Shown: one piece after another, positions 8,894 to 16,971 of the stretch
Layout of the letters: each line of letters begins with the position of its first letter
Position numbering within the stretch: the stretch's first letter is position 1
Assembly: GCA_001310555.1 (NCBI GenBank)
Contig: BAXO01000109.1
Location: 1 to 16,971 of the forward strand
Direction: 5' to 3'
Length of the DNA: 16,971 bases
DNA from: Bacillus sp. JCM 19058
Lineage (GTDB): Bacteria; Bacillota; Bacilli; Bacillales_H; Bacillaceae_D
The notes under the pieces: model-generated
Databases searched by the model: none
Told to the model about the DNA's origin: nothing
Seen by the model: only the letters and a program-made list of their open reading frames with translations
Position numbers and translations under genes: made by a program

Positions 8894-9284
8894 CTCTCCT
8901 AATTTTATTTAGATTCGGTCCTCTTAAAAATAACCTTTCCGCGCCTCGAGGTATTTCCAGATTACGTCGTTAGATTTTTGGACCACCCATGTTATAAATC
9001 AGACGTATGATACGGGGCTACGCATGAGCTGAAGCTCTGGCCGTCAGGGAGTAAAGTGAGCTAAAATATAGGATTGGCTCCCCGCTTAAGGCTTTCGGCT
9101 GAGCGCAAAAGGAAACTGCATTCGCGCTCCATTCCAAGCATTTAATTAGTAAAAGGCTCTTCATTTTGAATTCTTAGGCGCAGATGCCGTTAGAATTTTC
9201 GAATTAGGTGGAGCTGTCTCCACCTAATTCCTATCCGTTGCTTTTTGATGAAAAGGCCTTTTACATGGCTGGTGGGACAAACGT
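8894..9284. other. 391-base intergenic stretch between the PHP gene and the binding-protein gene
   Basis: I find no gene here. A 13-bp perfect inverted repeat lies at 9201-9230 (listed separately) and the 12-base palindrome aaaaggcctttt lies at 9252-9263. The purine-rich aattaggagag just before the PHP gene is its ribosome binding site. I see no clear promoter for the PHP-sulfatase pair, so it may be read through from the transporter operon. Confidence 0.5.
9201..9230. repeat. Perfect 13-bp inverted repeat with 4-base loop
   Basis: gaattaggtggag (9201-9213) and ctccacctaattc (9218-9230) are exact reverse complements around ctgt. It would fold into a stable hairpin on either strand. Neither side has a T-tract, so it is not a standard intrinsic terminator. 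It could be an RNA processing or 3'-protecting hairpin that separates transporter mRNA from the downstream PHP-sulfatase part. Confidence 0.75.
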
Positions 9285-10848
9285 TCAGCCTCTTTCTGCT
9301 TTGAAGCTTTCGTATTGTTCGTTTATTTCGTCAATAATTTGCTGCCCCCCATTCGATAACCAGTGATCAACAGCTGTTTGCACGTCGCTTAGTTCACGCC
9401 TCCCTACTACGATTTCGGTCATCATTTGTTCAAATTCGGCATCCAATTGAGCGCCCTGCTGTAAATACGTTTCTGAAATGAAGCCATAATTATCGCTCGG
9501 CCATATATACGTCTCGTTCATTTCGTAATAAGCCGCTAAATTTTCTTCAAATTCCTCTCCTAGCCACCAATAAGCGCGATGGAGTGGGTTCCAGGCTCGT
9601 AGAAGATTCGTTCCTATGCTGGCAGGCTCGTCCCGTTCCCAGGCGTCTAGCTGAGCAATGGATCCATCATCCTTCTTTTCCCAGTGAATGTCCTCTAACC
9701 CGTGCCTTGTAATTTCATAGCCTTCGGTCACATTCCACTCGTACAAGGCAAGAATACGCCGGGCCTTTTCTTCGCTCACGTGGGAGCCGATTACTTTTTT
9801 ATAATAGCTTGGCCGAGTCGGTGTCGTACGTTTACCGTCTGATCCAGCCGGTGGAATAAAGTAGGTCAGCCGAGCGTCCGGATCGATTTCCTTAATATCT
9901 TCGGTTTCCTTCTCATCGACACTGTTTGGGTTAACGTACTCTATGCCTGCAATTCCTTGGCTCAAGCGTTCGTTAGCATCACGCCAATCACTGTGCAGCA
10001 TAAAGTCCTTGTCAAGCACATCTTCCTCATACGCCTTTCTCATGAAAGCAATATATTCTTCGAGCTCTTTCGTCTGTGCTTGATATGGAACAAGCTTGCC
10101 ATCATCAACAGCGAGCCAATCAAGCGCAAGTCCGAATGCGCCTCCGCGCCAAGCGCTTCCCGAAACATCGTCAAAAAGGCCGATAGAAGAAAAGCCAATC
10201 GTATCATCTTGTCCGGTTCCGTTCGGATCGTCATGCGCAAAAGCTAGGCAACTTCATAGAAATCGTCAATCGTATTAGGAACGTCGAGGCCTAACTGATC
10301 AAGCCAGTCTTGACGAATCGCCAGCATATTTCTCGTTTGAAGGCGATATTCCGGAACCCCATAGTAATAGCCTTCAGGATTCAGCATCTCCCAGGCCTCG
10401 AGCGGAATACTATCGCGAAGGTCTGGGAAATCGTCTAGTAGAGGCTTAACATCATAGAGAATGTCGCGATTGGCCCAATCAGAATAATCCCGTGGATCAT
10501 TATAGCCGAAGCGCCATACATCAGGTACGTTTCCGCTAGCAACTAGGGTATTAAAATATTCACCATAATTATCGCGGTCGTAATACGTCCACTCCATCGT
10601 AATATTAAATTTTTCTTCAATGTAATCGAAAATAGCGTTATCGTCTTCATTAATCGGTGTGCCTGTAGTTAAAAAAAAGAAATCGTTAAATGCTCACTGA
10701 AGTCATCCGGATCATTTGCATCATCCGAAGCATTTGAGCTTGCTGAGGCATGAGTATTCGTGTCGAGCGTTTCTGCTTCATCGCTCTGTTCTTGGCATGC
10801 ACTTAGAATAAGAAAACAAACTATTAGTAAAATGGGTAATCGTTTCAT
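9285..10848 (-). CDS. ABC transporter extracellular solute-binding lipoprotein (two apparent frameshifts)
   Basis: This is a family 1-type substrate-binding lipoprotein, similar in layout to LplA/YtcQ proteins that accompany two sugar permeases. ATG 10848 follows ggaggctcagca. The signal peptide MKRLPILLIVCFLILSAC ends in the lipobox LSAC, with Cys18 to be lipidated. A Ser/Asp/Ala-rich linker follows, then the binding domain with ITMEWTYY, VPDVWRFGYNDP, AIRQDWLDQLGLDVPNTIDDFYEVA and AFAHDDPNGTGQDDTIGFS. The last of these is the DxNxxG-like, calcium-site-like segment common in such proteins. Frame breaks occur at an A8 run (10671-10678, one base missing) and at about 10244-10249 (one base missing). 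Repair gives 521 residues, a normal length. It is the third gene after two permeases. Confidence 0.85.
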
Positions 10849-10871
10849 TGCTGAGCCTCCGTATCGATCGG

Positions 10872-11739
10872 TTAATCCTTGACAGAACCAAGTAAAAACC
10901 CTTTATTAAAATACTTTTGAAAAAAAAGGAAAAACAACAAGTAACGGGGTTATAGTAATAACGACGGCTGCCATACTGACTGCTGGACTAAAAAGAATCG
11001 AACTGTCTCCGGTTGCCACCACCTCCTCATCAAGAATAAGCAGCTGACGTAAAAGGACTTGCAGCGGCATTTTTGCAGGATCCTGCAAGTAAAGAATCGC
11101 ATCAAAATAAGAATTCCAATGGGCTACCATATAGAAAATCGTAAACGTTGCCATCGCTGGCTTGGCTAGCGGTAAAGCAATTTGTAGGAGAAGGCGCCAT
11201 TCGCCGCATCCGTCCATACGGGCCGCCTCTTCGAGCTCAGTAGGGATGTTAGTAAACAGACTGCGCATAACAATCAAATAAAACGGTGAAATTGCCGACG
11301 TTAACCAAAGCGCCCAATAGCTATTCAACAGCCCGAGGTTGTTAACAATTAGGAACAAAGGAATCATACCTCCACTGAAAAGCATCGTAAAGACGATTAA
11401 AAAGCTGATTTGAGATCGACCAGGAAGCCATCTTTTCGAAAGAGCATAAGCCATGAATGTCGTGAACACCATGTTGATCAATGTCCCGATCACCGTAATT
11501 GTCACAGCATTCGTAAAGGCATTTATAAACTGACTGCTATTTAACAAGTACTGGTAAGCGTCTAAAGTAAATGTTCTCGGGATTAGAAAAAAGCTTCTCG
11601 TAATAAACTCGCTTCTTGCGGCAAATGAGCTCATATACACATAGATGAGTGGGAGCAGGACCGTGAGCGTCACGAGTGAAATCAAGACATATGTACCGAT
11701 CGTGAAGAAGCGTTCCTCTGCTCGTATGAGTCGTTTCAT
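10872..11739 (-). CDS. ABC transporter permease, YtcP/LplC-like (frameshift at 3' end)
   Basis: This is a membrane permease of the carbohydrate uptake ABC class (UgpE/MalG side), with six predicted helices. The EAA loop EEAARMDGCGEWRLLLQIALP, which contacts the ATPase, is clear. The opening helix and the loop with FFLIPRTFTLDAYQYLL are typical of YtcP/LplC proteins. ATG 11739 directly abuts the stop of the upstream permease (TAAATG), so coupling is likely. As written the frame stops at 10906; the A8 run at 10920-10927 is one too long. With seven A the protein ends FPFFQKYFNKGFLLGSVKD at 10872, the family's usual C-terminus, for 288 residues. The 23-base gap to the binding-protein gene supports one operon. 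Confidence 0.88.
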
Positions 11740-12703
11740 TTAGTAGACACCTTCTTTTCCCAGCCTTTTGGCCAATGTGTTCGCAACGATGACAAGAGTA
11801 AGCCCGACAACTGATTTAAACAGTCCGACGGCAGATGTGTAGCTGTATTGCCCGCCTATAACACCAGTACGATATACGTATGTGTCAAAAATATTGGAAA
11901 CGTCAAGGTTCAACGGATTTTGTAGCAAAAAAAACGTGAGTAAAGCTCAAATCAAGAAAGCCTCCAAGTCGTAAAATAAACATAACTACAATTAGAAAAG
12001 AAATCGAAGGTACCGTAATATAAAGCATCATTTGTAGTCTGGACGCGCCGTCAATTCGCGCCGCTTCATACAATTGCGGATTAATCGAAGCCATTGCTGC
12101 TAAATAAATAATTGCGTCCCAGCCCATACCATTCCAAATATTATGAATGACCCAAAGCGGTCGAAAAAAGCTCGGATCGGTCATCAGCTCGATTCGCTCA
12201 AAGCCATTAGCATACAAAAATCCGTTAATGACGCCAGTCTGGGTTGAAAATAAGACACTCGTAATCCCGACAATGACGACCCACGAAATAAAGTGAGGAG
12301 CATAAAGAATCGTTTGAACGCTTATTTTGAACCAACGGAGCCTGATCTCGTTTAAGAAAAGAGCCAAAATGATCGGAGCTGGAAAATAAAAAATTAAATC
12401 ATAAAGGCTTAGCATAAAGGTGTTTTGCAGAAGGTCCACAAAGATCCGTTCCTGAAACAAGCGCTCAAAATGGGCAAGACCAACCCATTCACTTCCAAGA
12501 AAGCCTGAAAAGGATCGTAATTCATAAAAGCTACGGACAGTCCAAACATTGGACCGTATTTAAAGATGACAAAAAATAAAAGTCCGGGAAGCAGCATCAA
12601 ATATAACGGAATCCCGCGCTTCAGCCTTTTTTTTAAAAGTAGATTGCAGCGGAATACCCTTTTTTTTCGTCGCTTCTTTTTCTAGTGCCAGTAGTCGACC
12701 CAT
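11740..12703 (-). CDS. ABC transporter permease, LplB/UgpA-like (three apparent frameshifts)
   Basis: This is the first permease of the uptake system and the first gene of the operon. ATG 12703 follows AAGGAGGAA. The N-terminal cytoplasmic lysine-rich part leads into LMLLPGLLFFVIFKYGPMFG, the first helix. SWVVIVGITSVLFSTQTGVING, the EAA loop EAARIDGASRLQMMLYITVP, the periplasmic LLQNPLNLDVSNIFDTYVYR stretch and a final NTLAKRLGKEGVY tail match LplB-type permeases. Three slips break the frame: an extra base in the T8 run 12627-12634, a missing base near 12500-12502 and an extra base in the A8 run 11927-11934. Repair gives 320 residues. No ATPase gene is linked; a shared MsmX-like ATPase probably energises the system. 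Confidence 0.87.
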
Positions 12704-12722
12704 CCTATTCCTCCTTGTTTTA

Positions 12723-12734
12723 ATGTCTAGACAT
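12723..12734. promoter_or_regulatory. Operator: perfect 12-bp palindrome fitting the HutC-type GntR consensus
   Basis: atgtctagacat is its own reverse complement. It contains GT-C-TA-G-AC, which fits the HutC-subfamily operator consensus GTMTAKAC that I recall. It lies 20 bases before the permease start codon on the minus strand, next to the ribosome binding site, so a bound repressor would block transcription of the transporter operon. The divergent GntR/HutC regulator is the obvious candidate. Confidence 0.7.
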
Positions 12735-12918
12735 CTATTTAGTTATGATTCTACTTTTTAGATATGAAGCTGCTATTAAAGCTTTGTAAATTTATTTGTA
12801 TTATTAACAAAGAAAAATTAATAAACAATTTAACCTAAGGAATATGAGCATTTCCGAGGAGGGACTCTACGATAGAGCAGCCAATGAAATTTATTTATGA
12901 TAAAATAGCAATTATTTT

Positions 12919-12931
12919 AGATGTCTAGTCA
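12919..12931. promoter_or_regulatory. Second, imperfect operator copy in front of gntR
   Basis: agatgtctagtca repeats the ATGTCTAG half of the palindrome at 12723-12734, with one mismatch in the other half (GTCTAGTC against GTCTAGAC). It ends 15 bases before the regulator's ATG and could give autorepression. The 188 bases between the two copies are AT-rich and must hold both divergent promoters. A taaaat -10-like sequence at 12901-12906 is a candidate for the gntR side, with no good -35. Confidence 0.5.
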
Positions 12932-12945
12932 AGGGGTGAGATGGC

Positions 12946-13651
12946 ATGGGAAGAATCAAGCCAAGTTATCAAGCAATTAAAGAAGAGCTGGAAGCCTCAT
13001 TCAAAGTGGAAAGCTGAAGGTGGGGGAAAAGCTACTGTCCGAAATCGCGATGGCCAAAAAATACAAGGTGAGTCGAGAAACCTTTCGTTCGGCGATCAAG
13101 CTCCTGGAAGAGGAAGGGAGAGTGACCGTTAAACGTGGAGTCGGTACCTTTATTACTTCGCCATTAAAAACGATTCCGAGTAGCTTAGAGAGATTTACGA
13201 GTATTACAGAGATCATTCGGGCTGCGTCTTTAAAGGAAGGGAGAAGAAAGAATCAATTGAGACTGTTCCTTGTAAGAAGGAGTGGGCTGAACAATTAAAG
13301 CTGGAGGAAAATGAGCCCGTAGTCCTGCATAAAAGAGTTCGAACGGCTGACGGTGAGCCAGTCGTTTATTCTCTGAACGTTTTACCTAAATCGATCGTAG
13401 GGGCGGTTTTTGAAGAAAAGAGCTTTTCCGGATCGTTGCTTGAATTTGTCGAAAAGGAGTGCGACGTATCGATTGTTCGTGCCGATGCTGAAATTAGCGT
13501 TCCTCTCCATACGGATCGCTATTGTCAAAGGCTTTTAATCCATCCACAGACGACTGTACTGGCCATGCAGCAAGTTCATTATGATGCCATAAACAGGCCG
13601 GTATTCTTTTCAACCGATTATTTAAGAAATGACATTTTTAAGTTTGGATAA
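12946..13651 (+). CDS. GntR/HutC-family transcriptional regulator (two apparent frameshifts)
   Basis: This is a repressor-type regulator with an N-terminal winged helix and a C-terminal UTRA effector domain. The start ATG 12946 follows aaggggtgag. The DNA-binding part has PSYQAIKEELEASF, VGEKLLSEIAMAKKYKVSRE (recognition region TFRSAIKLLEEEGRV), and the wing VKRGVGTFI. The UTRA part includes EPVVLHKRVRTADGEPVVYS, FEEKSFSGSLLEFVE, RLLIHPQTTVLAMQQVHYD and RPVFFSTDYLRND. The frame breaks twice: one A missing at 13003-13005 and one G missing at 13239-13241. Repair gives 235 residues, the normal HutC-family size. It is divergent from the transporter operon and probably senses the transported compound or a phosphorylated product. 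Confidence 0.88.
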
Positions 13652-13895
13652 GACGAAAACGCTAATAGGACATAATTCCGCACCAATTTGTAAAAAATAA
13701 AAGCACAAGGCCTGTGGGCAAGTGATATCCACATACCTGTGGAGTCTGTTAGTAAGTCGCTTCCCCCTATCCGTTATCAAGATGCGATTGTGGTTAAAAA
13801 AAATGTGTATAAATAGTTATTTATGTGGATAAGCGTTGGAATTGCATAGCAACTCCGCGTTTTTCTGTGAATATCTTTGTGGATAATGTGGATAT
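13643..13895. promoter_or_regulatory. DnaA-box cluster (seven boxes with at most one mismatch)
   Basis: The 9-mer TGTGGATAA (complement of the DnaA box TTATCCACA) is perfect at 13824-13832 and 13878-13886. One-mismatch copies are TTTGGATAA 13643-13651, ATATCCACA 13725-13733 (opposite orientation), TGTGGTTAA 13789-13797, TGTGTATAA 13804-13812 and TGTGGATAT 13887-13895, which directly abuts a perfect box. By simple counting with equal base frequencies, about 0.06 such sites are expected in 277 bases. The region lies between tsaD (gcp) and ydiF, which I recall as one of the DnaA-box clusters outside oriC in B. subtilis. There is no dnaA, dnaN or origin gene here, so a titration or regulatory site is more likely than an origin. 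Confidence 0.85.
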
Positions 13896-13927
13896 GTCAG
13901 AAAATTATAGTAAAAAGGTGAAGGACG

Positions 13928-16099
13928 ATGTTTAAAAGGGTTATCGGGCTGCTCGCTCTTTTCATACTGCTTTTAAGCAGCTATAGTCACGCACAAACGA
14001 TGGACAACAAAGGAAAGCAGATTGTCTTAGTCGTCGTGCCAAGCTTCTCCTTTCAAGAAGCAGAATGGCTTTGGGTAGAGGGCATGGAAAGAAGCTTGTG
14101 GGAGCATGCATCGCTGGGAGCAATGAATGTTCGTCCTGCCGGCTCGTACTCATATTTAAATAACACAGTCACACTAAGCATCGGCGATAAAGCTACCGGG
14201 GTCGACGGCTGGAATAGCTTTGAGAGAACAGAAGAGATAGAAGGGTTTCCGGCGTGGCAAATGATGCTGCAGCTTACGGGAGCTTTGCCAGCCGGAGAAC
14301 TGCTCCACCCGTATTTTGAGCGATTAAAGCAAGCTAACCAACAAGAAATTGGCCAGTTAGGCGAGCTTCTTGCTCGCGCCGGAATCGACTGCGAGGTTTT
14401 CGGCCATAGTGATACAGACCGAAAAAAAATCCGCTATGCTTCTTTATTTACGCTCAATCAGGTGGGTGAAGGCAAAGGTAGCCTCGTTCAAAGCGTCAAG
14501 CGCGAACGGCAGTCGGCATTCGGAATGGAAATGGATGAGCATAAGCTGTTAAATCGTTTAGGCAATAGACAACTCCAGAATGAAAGAAGCTTCACAGTCG
14601 TCGAATGGGGCGATCTTCACCGTTTGTATGAGGAAAAGGAAAGAATAGCAGCTAACCGTTTTGAGCAGGAGAGGAGCAAGCAATTAAGGAGGTTAGAGCA
14701 GTTTATCAACAAGGCTGTGGATATTGTTGACGGAGACGTGTGGCTCCTTGCTCCGATGATGCATCGGGAGGCCTATGGGTCGAAGGAACAACTCGCTCCT
14801 TTTTATCAATGGGGTCAAAAGGATGGAGGGTTTTTAACGTCAGCAACGACGCGACGCCCTTATTTAATCAGTAATCTCGATTTTTTTTCCGACGCTGCTC
14901 ACAGCATTTAATATCCAAGTACCTTCTGAAAAAAATAGGGCAACTGATCAACATTCAGGAAGCAGGCAATGGAGATAAATCTCCTATTTTTGCAGAAGTG
15001 AAGCGAATGGTTCATATTTTTGGAACGCGTGCGCATGTTCTGTCAGCTTATATTTCCGGCTTAGTCGTTCTTTTACTTGTTTCCGGTTTGGCGACTGTTT
15101 TTCGGAAGAGAAGCTTTTTACCAAAACAAATGATTAAGGTTATTTTATTGGCAGCATGGAGCAGCCCCTATGGCTGCTGTTACTAGCCCCAATACATATG
15201 ATCGGCATTGTTGGCTTTTTAATCATATTTATGGGCTGTGCACTGGTATCCGGTTTTTTTTGCTTAAGACGTTTTCCCGGCGTCCGGTCTTTACGATTGG
15301 ATGGCTTACATTTTTTTGCAATCTCAATCGATTGCGCGCTTGGCTCTCCACTCATGACCCAATCTTACCTTGGATACGATCCGATAATCGGCGCACGTTA
15401 TTACGGAATTGGCAACGAATACGCTGGTGTATACATTATTTCCGGATTAACGGTCTTGCTTCCTGCTTTGAAGTGGAAAAATAAGAGAGCTTTATTGCTT
15501 ATCTTTGCCTTGATTGCTGGGTTTCAGCTTTTGATGCTTGGCGGCCAATCCTTTGGTGCCAATGCAGGGGCTACTCTGTCAGCTGGTTTTGGCTATGTAA
15601 CGTTCGGCTTGCAAATAGTAAAAAGAAATACTTCGTTTCGTCAGGCAAGCCTCGCTTTTGGCTTGGCAGGGTGTGTCACGATTGGCAGTTTATACATTTT
15701 GCAGCTTTCAAGCGAGCCTACTCATATCAGTATAGCGTTCGAACGATTGCTGAACGGAGATTTTTCTTATATTTTTAATATCATTCAACGAAAAATTGAA
15801 ATGAATATTAAAATTTTCCTCCATTCTAACTGGACGCAGCTGTTTGTGACTAGCTATGTCTTATTGCCGTAATCTTATGGAGCCGTCGTAAACAAATTGT
15901 CGTTACACAGCAACGCCTCTTTCTCCAAAGTGGTGTTGTCGCTTCATTTGCTTTGCTGCTCTTGAACGATTCCGGGGTCGTAGCAGCAGCGACCTCAATG
16001 TTCTGTGTCGTATTGGCTCACTACTATTGGTATTTTGAAAAAGAAACCTTTCGTCTGCTGACCCATTTAACGAAAAAAACGGCTCAAGCAGAAGACTGA
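13928..16099 (+). CDS. Membrane protein with alkaline-phosphatase-like outer domain (four apparent frameshifts)
   Basis: This is a large protein of about 723 residues once four slips are repaired. A signal peptide (MFKRVIGLLALFILLLSS, cleavage probably after SHA at about 22) leads into an outer domain of about 310 residues. That domain ends with WGQKDGGFLTSATTRRPYLI and SNLDFFPTLLTAFN, which resembles the C-terminal part of alkaline-phosphatase-superfamily domains. The catalytic nucleophile is not obvious to me. The second half is polytopic membrane protein with PIIGARYYGIGNEYAGV and GGQSFGANAGATLSAGFG, motifs I associate with an uncharacterised Firmicutes family, and DSGVVAAAT near the end. 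Slips: extra T in 14881-14888, extra A in 14929-14935, a missing base near 15155 and a missing G near 15866. aaaggtgaagg precedes the ATG. The function is unknown; a role in envelope glycopolymer or lipid handling is only a guess. Confidence 0.72.
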
Positions 16100-16171
16100 T
16101 GATGAAATTTGGGGTGTCTGCTCCCTAATCGGTGGTGGAATGTGAAGTCGCTCCGCTTAATGAATACAACA

Positions 16172-16198
16172 AAGCGATCCTATAGCTAAGGATCGCTT
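16172..16198. terminator. Hairpin between convergent genes, probable bidirectional terminator
   Basis: aagcgatcct (16172-16181) pairs exactly with aggatcgctt (16189-16198) around a seven-base loop. A T-rich stretch (gtttaattt) follows on the plus strand and ttgttgtatt follows on the minus strand. It sits in the 123-base gap between the stop of the membrane protein gene and the stop of the ABC-F gene. Confidence 0.7.
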
Positions 16199-16222
16199 GT
16201 TTAATTTGACGAAAGGGTAGTT

Positions 16223-16971
16223 CTAATCTTCAAGCTGAAGTGCTTCCCATTCCTCCATTAGCTGCTCAAGCTTGTCTTTAAATTCGTCCGCTTGTTGCTG
16301 AAGCAGTAAGGCTTGTTCATGGTCGGAATAGACTTCAGGCAAACAGAGCTTCGCCCAGTTCTTCTACCTCTCTTTCTATTTCACCAATTTGCTGTTCGAG
16401 CTCTTCAATGCGTCGCAACCGCTGGCGTTCGAGCCTTTTCGATTCTTTATCCAGCTCAAAGGATTGCTTATCACGCTGCTGACGAGTCTCAGCCTGAGCG
16501 TTTGTTTCTTGCTCTTGCAGTAGGCGACGCTGCCGGATATCCTCCTTCTTTTCAAGATAATAGTCATAATCACCGATATAAGAAATCAGTTGTCCTTGCT
16601 CAAGCTCGGCCACCCTTGTTGCGACTCGGTTTAAGAAATAGCGGTCATGGGATACGAACAAAATCGTCCCGGGATAATTGATTAAGGCAGATTCCAGTAC
16701 TTCCTTAGCATCCAAATCCAAATGGTTGGTCGGCTCGTCGAGAATGAGAAAATTTGCTTTCTTCATCATCAATTTCGCGAGTGCAAGTCGGGCTTTTTCT
16801 CCACCGCTTAACGCTGACACTTGCTTTCGCACGTCGTCACCGCTAAAGAGAAAGTGGCCCAGGACTGTACGAATTTCTTTTTCTGGTACGAGCGTATGTT
16901 CATCATAGCTCGCCCAAGACCGTCTTGTTCGAGGTCAAATTCGCTTGCTCTTGATCGTAATAGCCAACGGT
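16223..16971 (-). CDS. ydiF: ABC-F family ATPase, YdiF-like (5' part outside window, two apparent frameshifts)
   Basis: This is the C-terminal part of a duplicated-ATPase ABC-F protein. Such proteins bind the ribosome and act in translation or antibiotic protection; none has membrane helices. The second ABC domain shows the signature LSGGEKARLALAKLM, Walker B and D-loop FLILDEPTNHLDLDAKEVLE, and the H-loop FVSHDRYF. A charged coiled-coil tail rich in Glu, Arg and Gln follows, ending EWEALQLED at 16223. The frame breaks near 16905-16915 (between VLGEL and YDEHTLVPEK) and at 16341-16343, where one base fewer restores the tail as EALLPEVYSDHEQ. The gene extends beyond the right edge. ydiF follows gcp in B. 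subtilis, which supports the symbol. Confidence 0.88.

Noticed and set aside
13654..13667. cre-like sequence cgaaaacgctaata after gntR
   Set aside because: It fits 12 of 14 positions of the catabolite-response consensus, but it lies after the gntR stop and is not near the transporter promoter.
13652..13927. A replication origin
   Set aside because: The DnaA boxes are dense, but no dnaA, dnaN, rpmH or gyrase genes are nearby and no clear AT-rich unwinding element with DnaA-trio pattern was seen. A DnaA titration cluster fits better.

Overview
The window reads as chromosomal DNA of a low-GC Gram-positive bacterium of the Bacillaceae. The order thiL-tsaE-tsaB-rimI-tsaD followed by an ABC-F gene of the YdiF type matches the ydiA-ydiB-ydiC-ydiD-gcp-ydiF order that I remember from Bacillus subtilis. 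The ribosome binding sites, the sigma-A type promoters, the Bacillus-like 5S rRNA and the initiator tRNA agree with that. The species cannot be named from the sequence.

Layout. Positions 1-503 hold no convincing gene. A MgtC/SapB membrane protein gene (minus strand) and a tandem pair of CrcB fluoride channel genes (plus strand) diverge from a shared upstream region at 1219-1467. Then comes a compact RNA unit: a strong sigma-A type promoter with an A/T-rich upstream element, a 5S rRNA gene without 16S or 23S, a partly duplicated spacer, an initiator tRNA-Met gene and a clean intrinsic terminator. The housekeeping operon thiL-tsaE-tsaB-rimI-tsaD (3092-6721) follows. It makes thiamine diphosphate (ThiL) and the universal tRNA modification t6A (TsaE, TsaB, TsaD), and ends at a terminator shared with the opposing gene.

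Between tsaD and ydiF lies a block that looks like an inserted catabolic locus. On the minus strand are two ABC sugar-type permease genes, a solute-binding lipoprotein, a PHP-domain hydrolase and a type I sulfatase. A GntR/HutC-type regulator is divergent from them. The divergent control region carries a perfect 12-bp palindrome that fits the HutC operator consensus, with a near copy next to the regulator. The likely job is regulated uptake and cleavage of a small ester-bearing (possibly sulfated) carbohydrate or similar compound; the substrate is unknown. No ATPase is encoded, so a shared one of the MsmX type would be needed.

The 13.64-13.90 kb intergenic region carries a dense cluster of DnaA boxes (two perfect, five with one mismatch). 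It lies between tsaD (gcp) and ydiF, where I recall B. subtilis also has a DnaA-box cluster. After it come a large membrane protein with an alkaline-phosphatase-like outer domain and the C-terminal part of the ABC-F ATPase, which runs off the window.

A warning for any reader: about twenty single-base indels break almost every gene outside 4.09-8.89 kb, most of them in homopolymer runs, and one base is missing from the tRNA anticodon stem. In nearly every case the protein continues cleanly in another frame. I read these as base-calling errors in the assembly, not as gene decay, and the gene spans below are the reconstructed ones.
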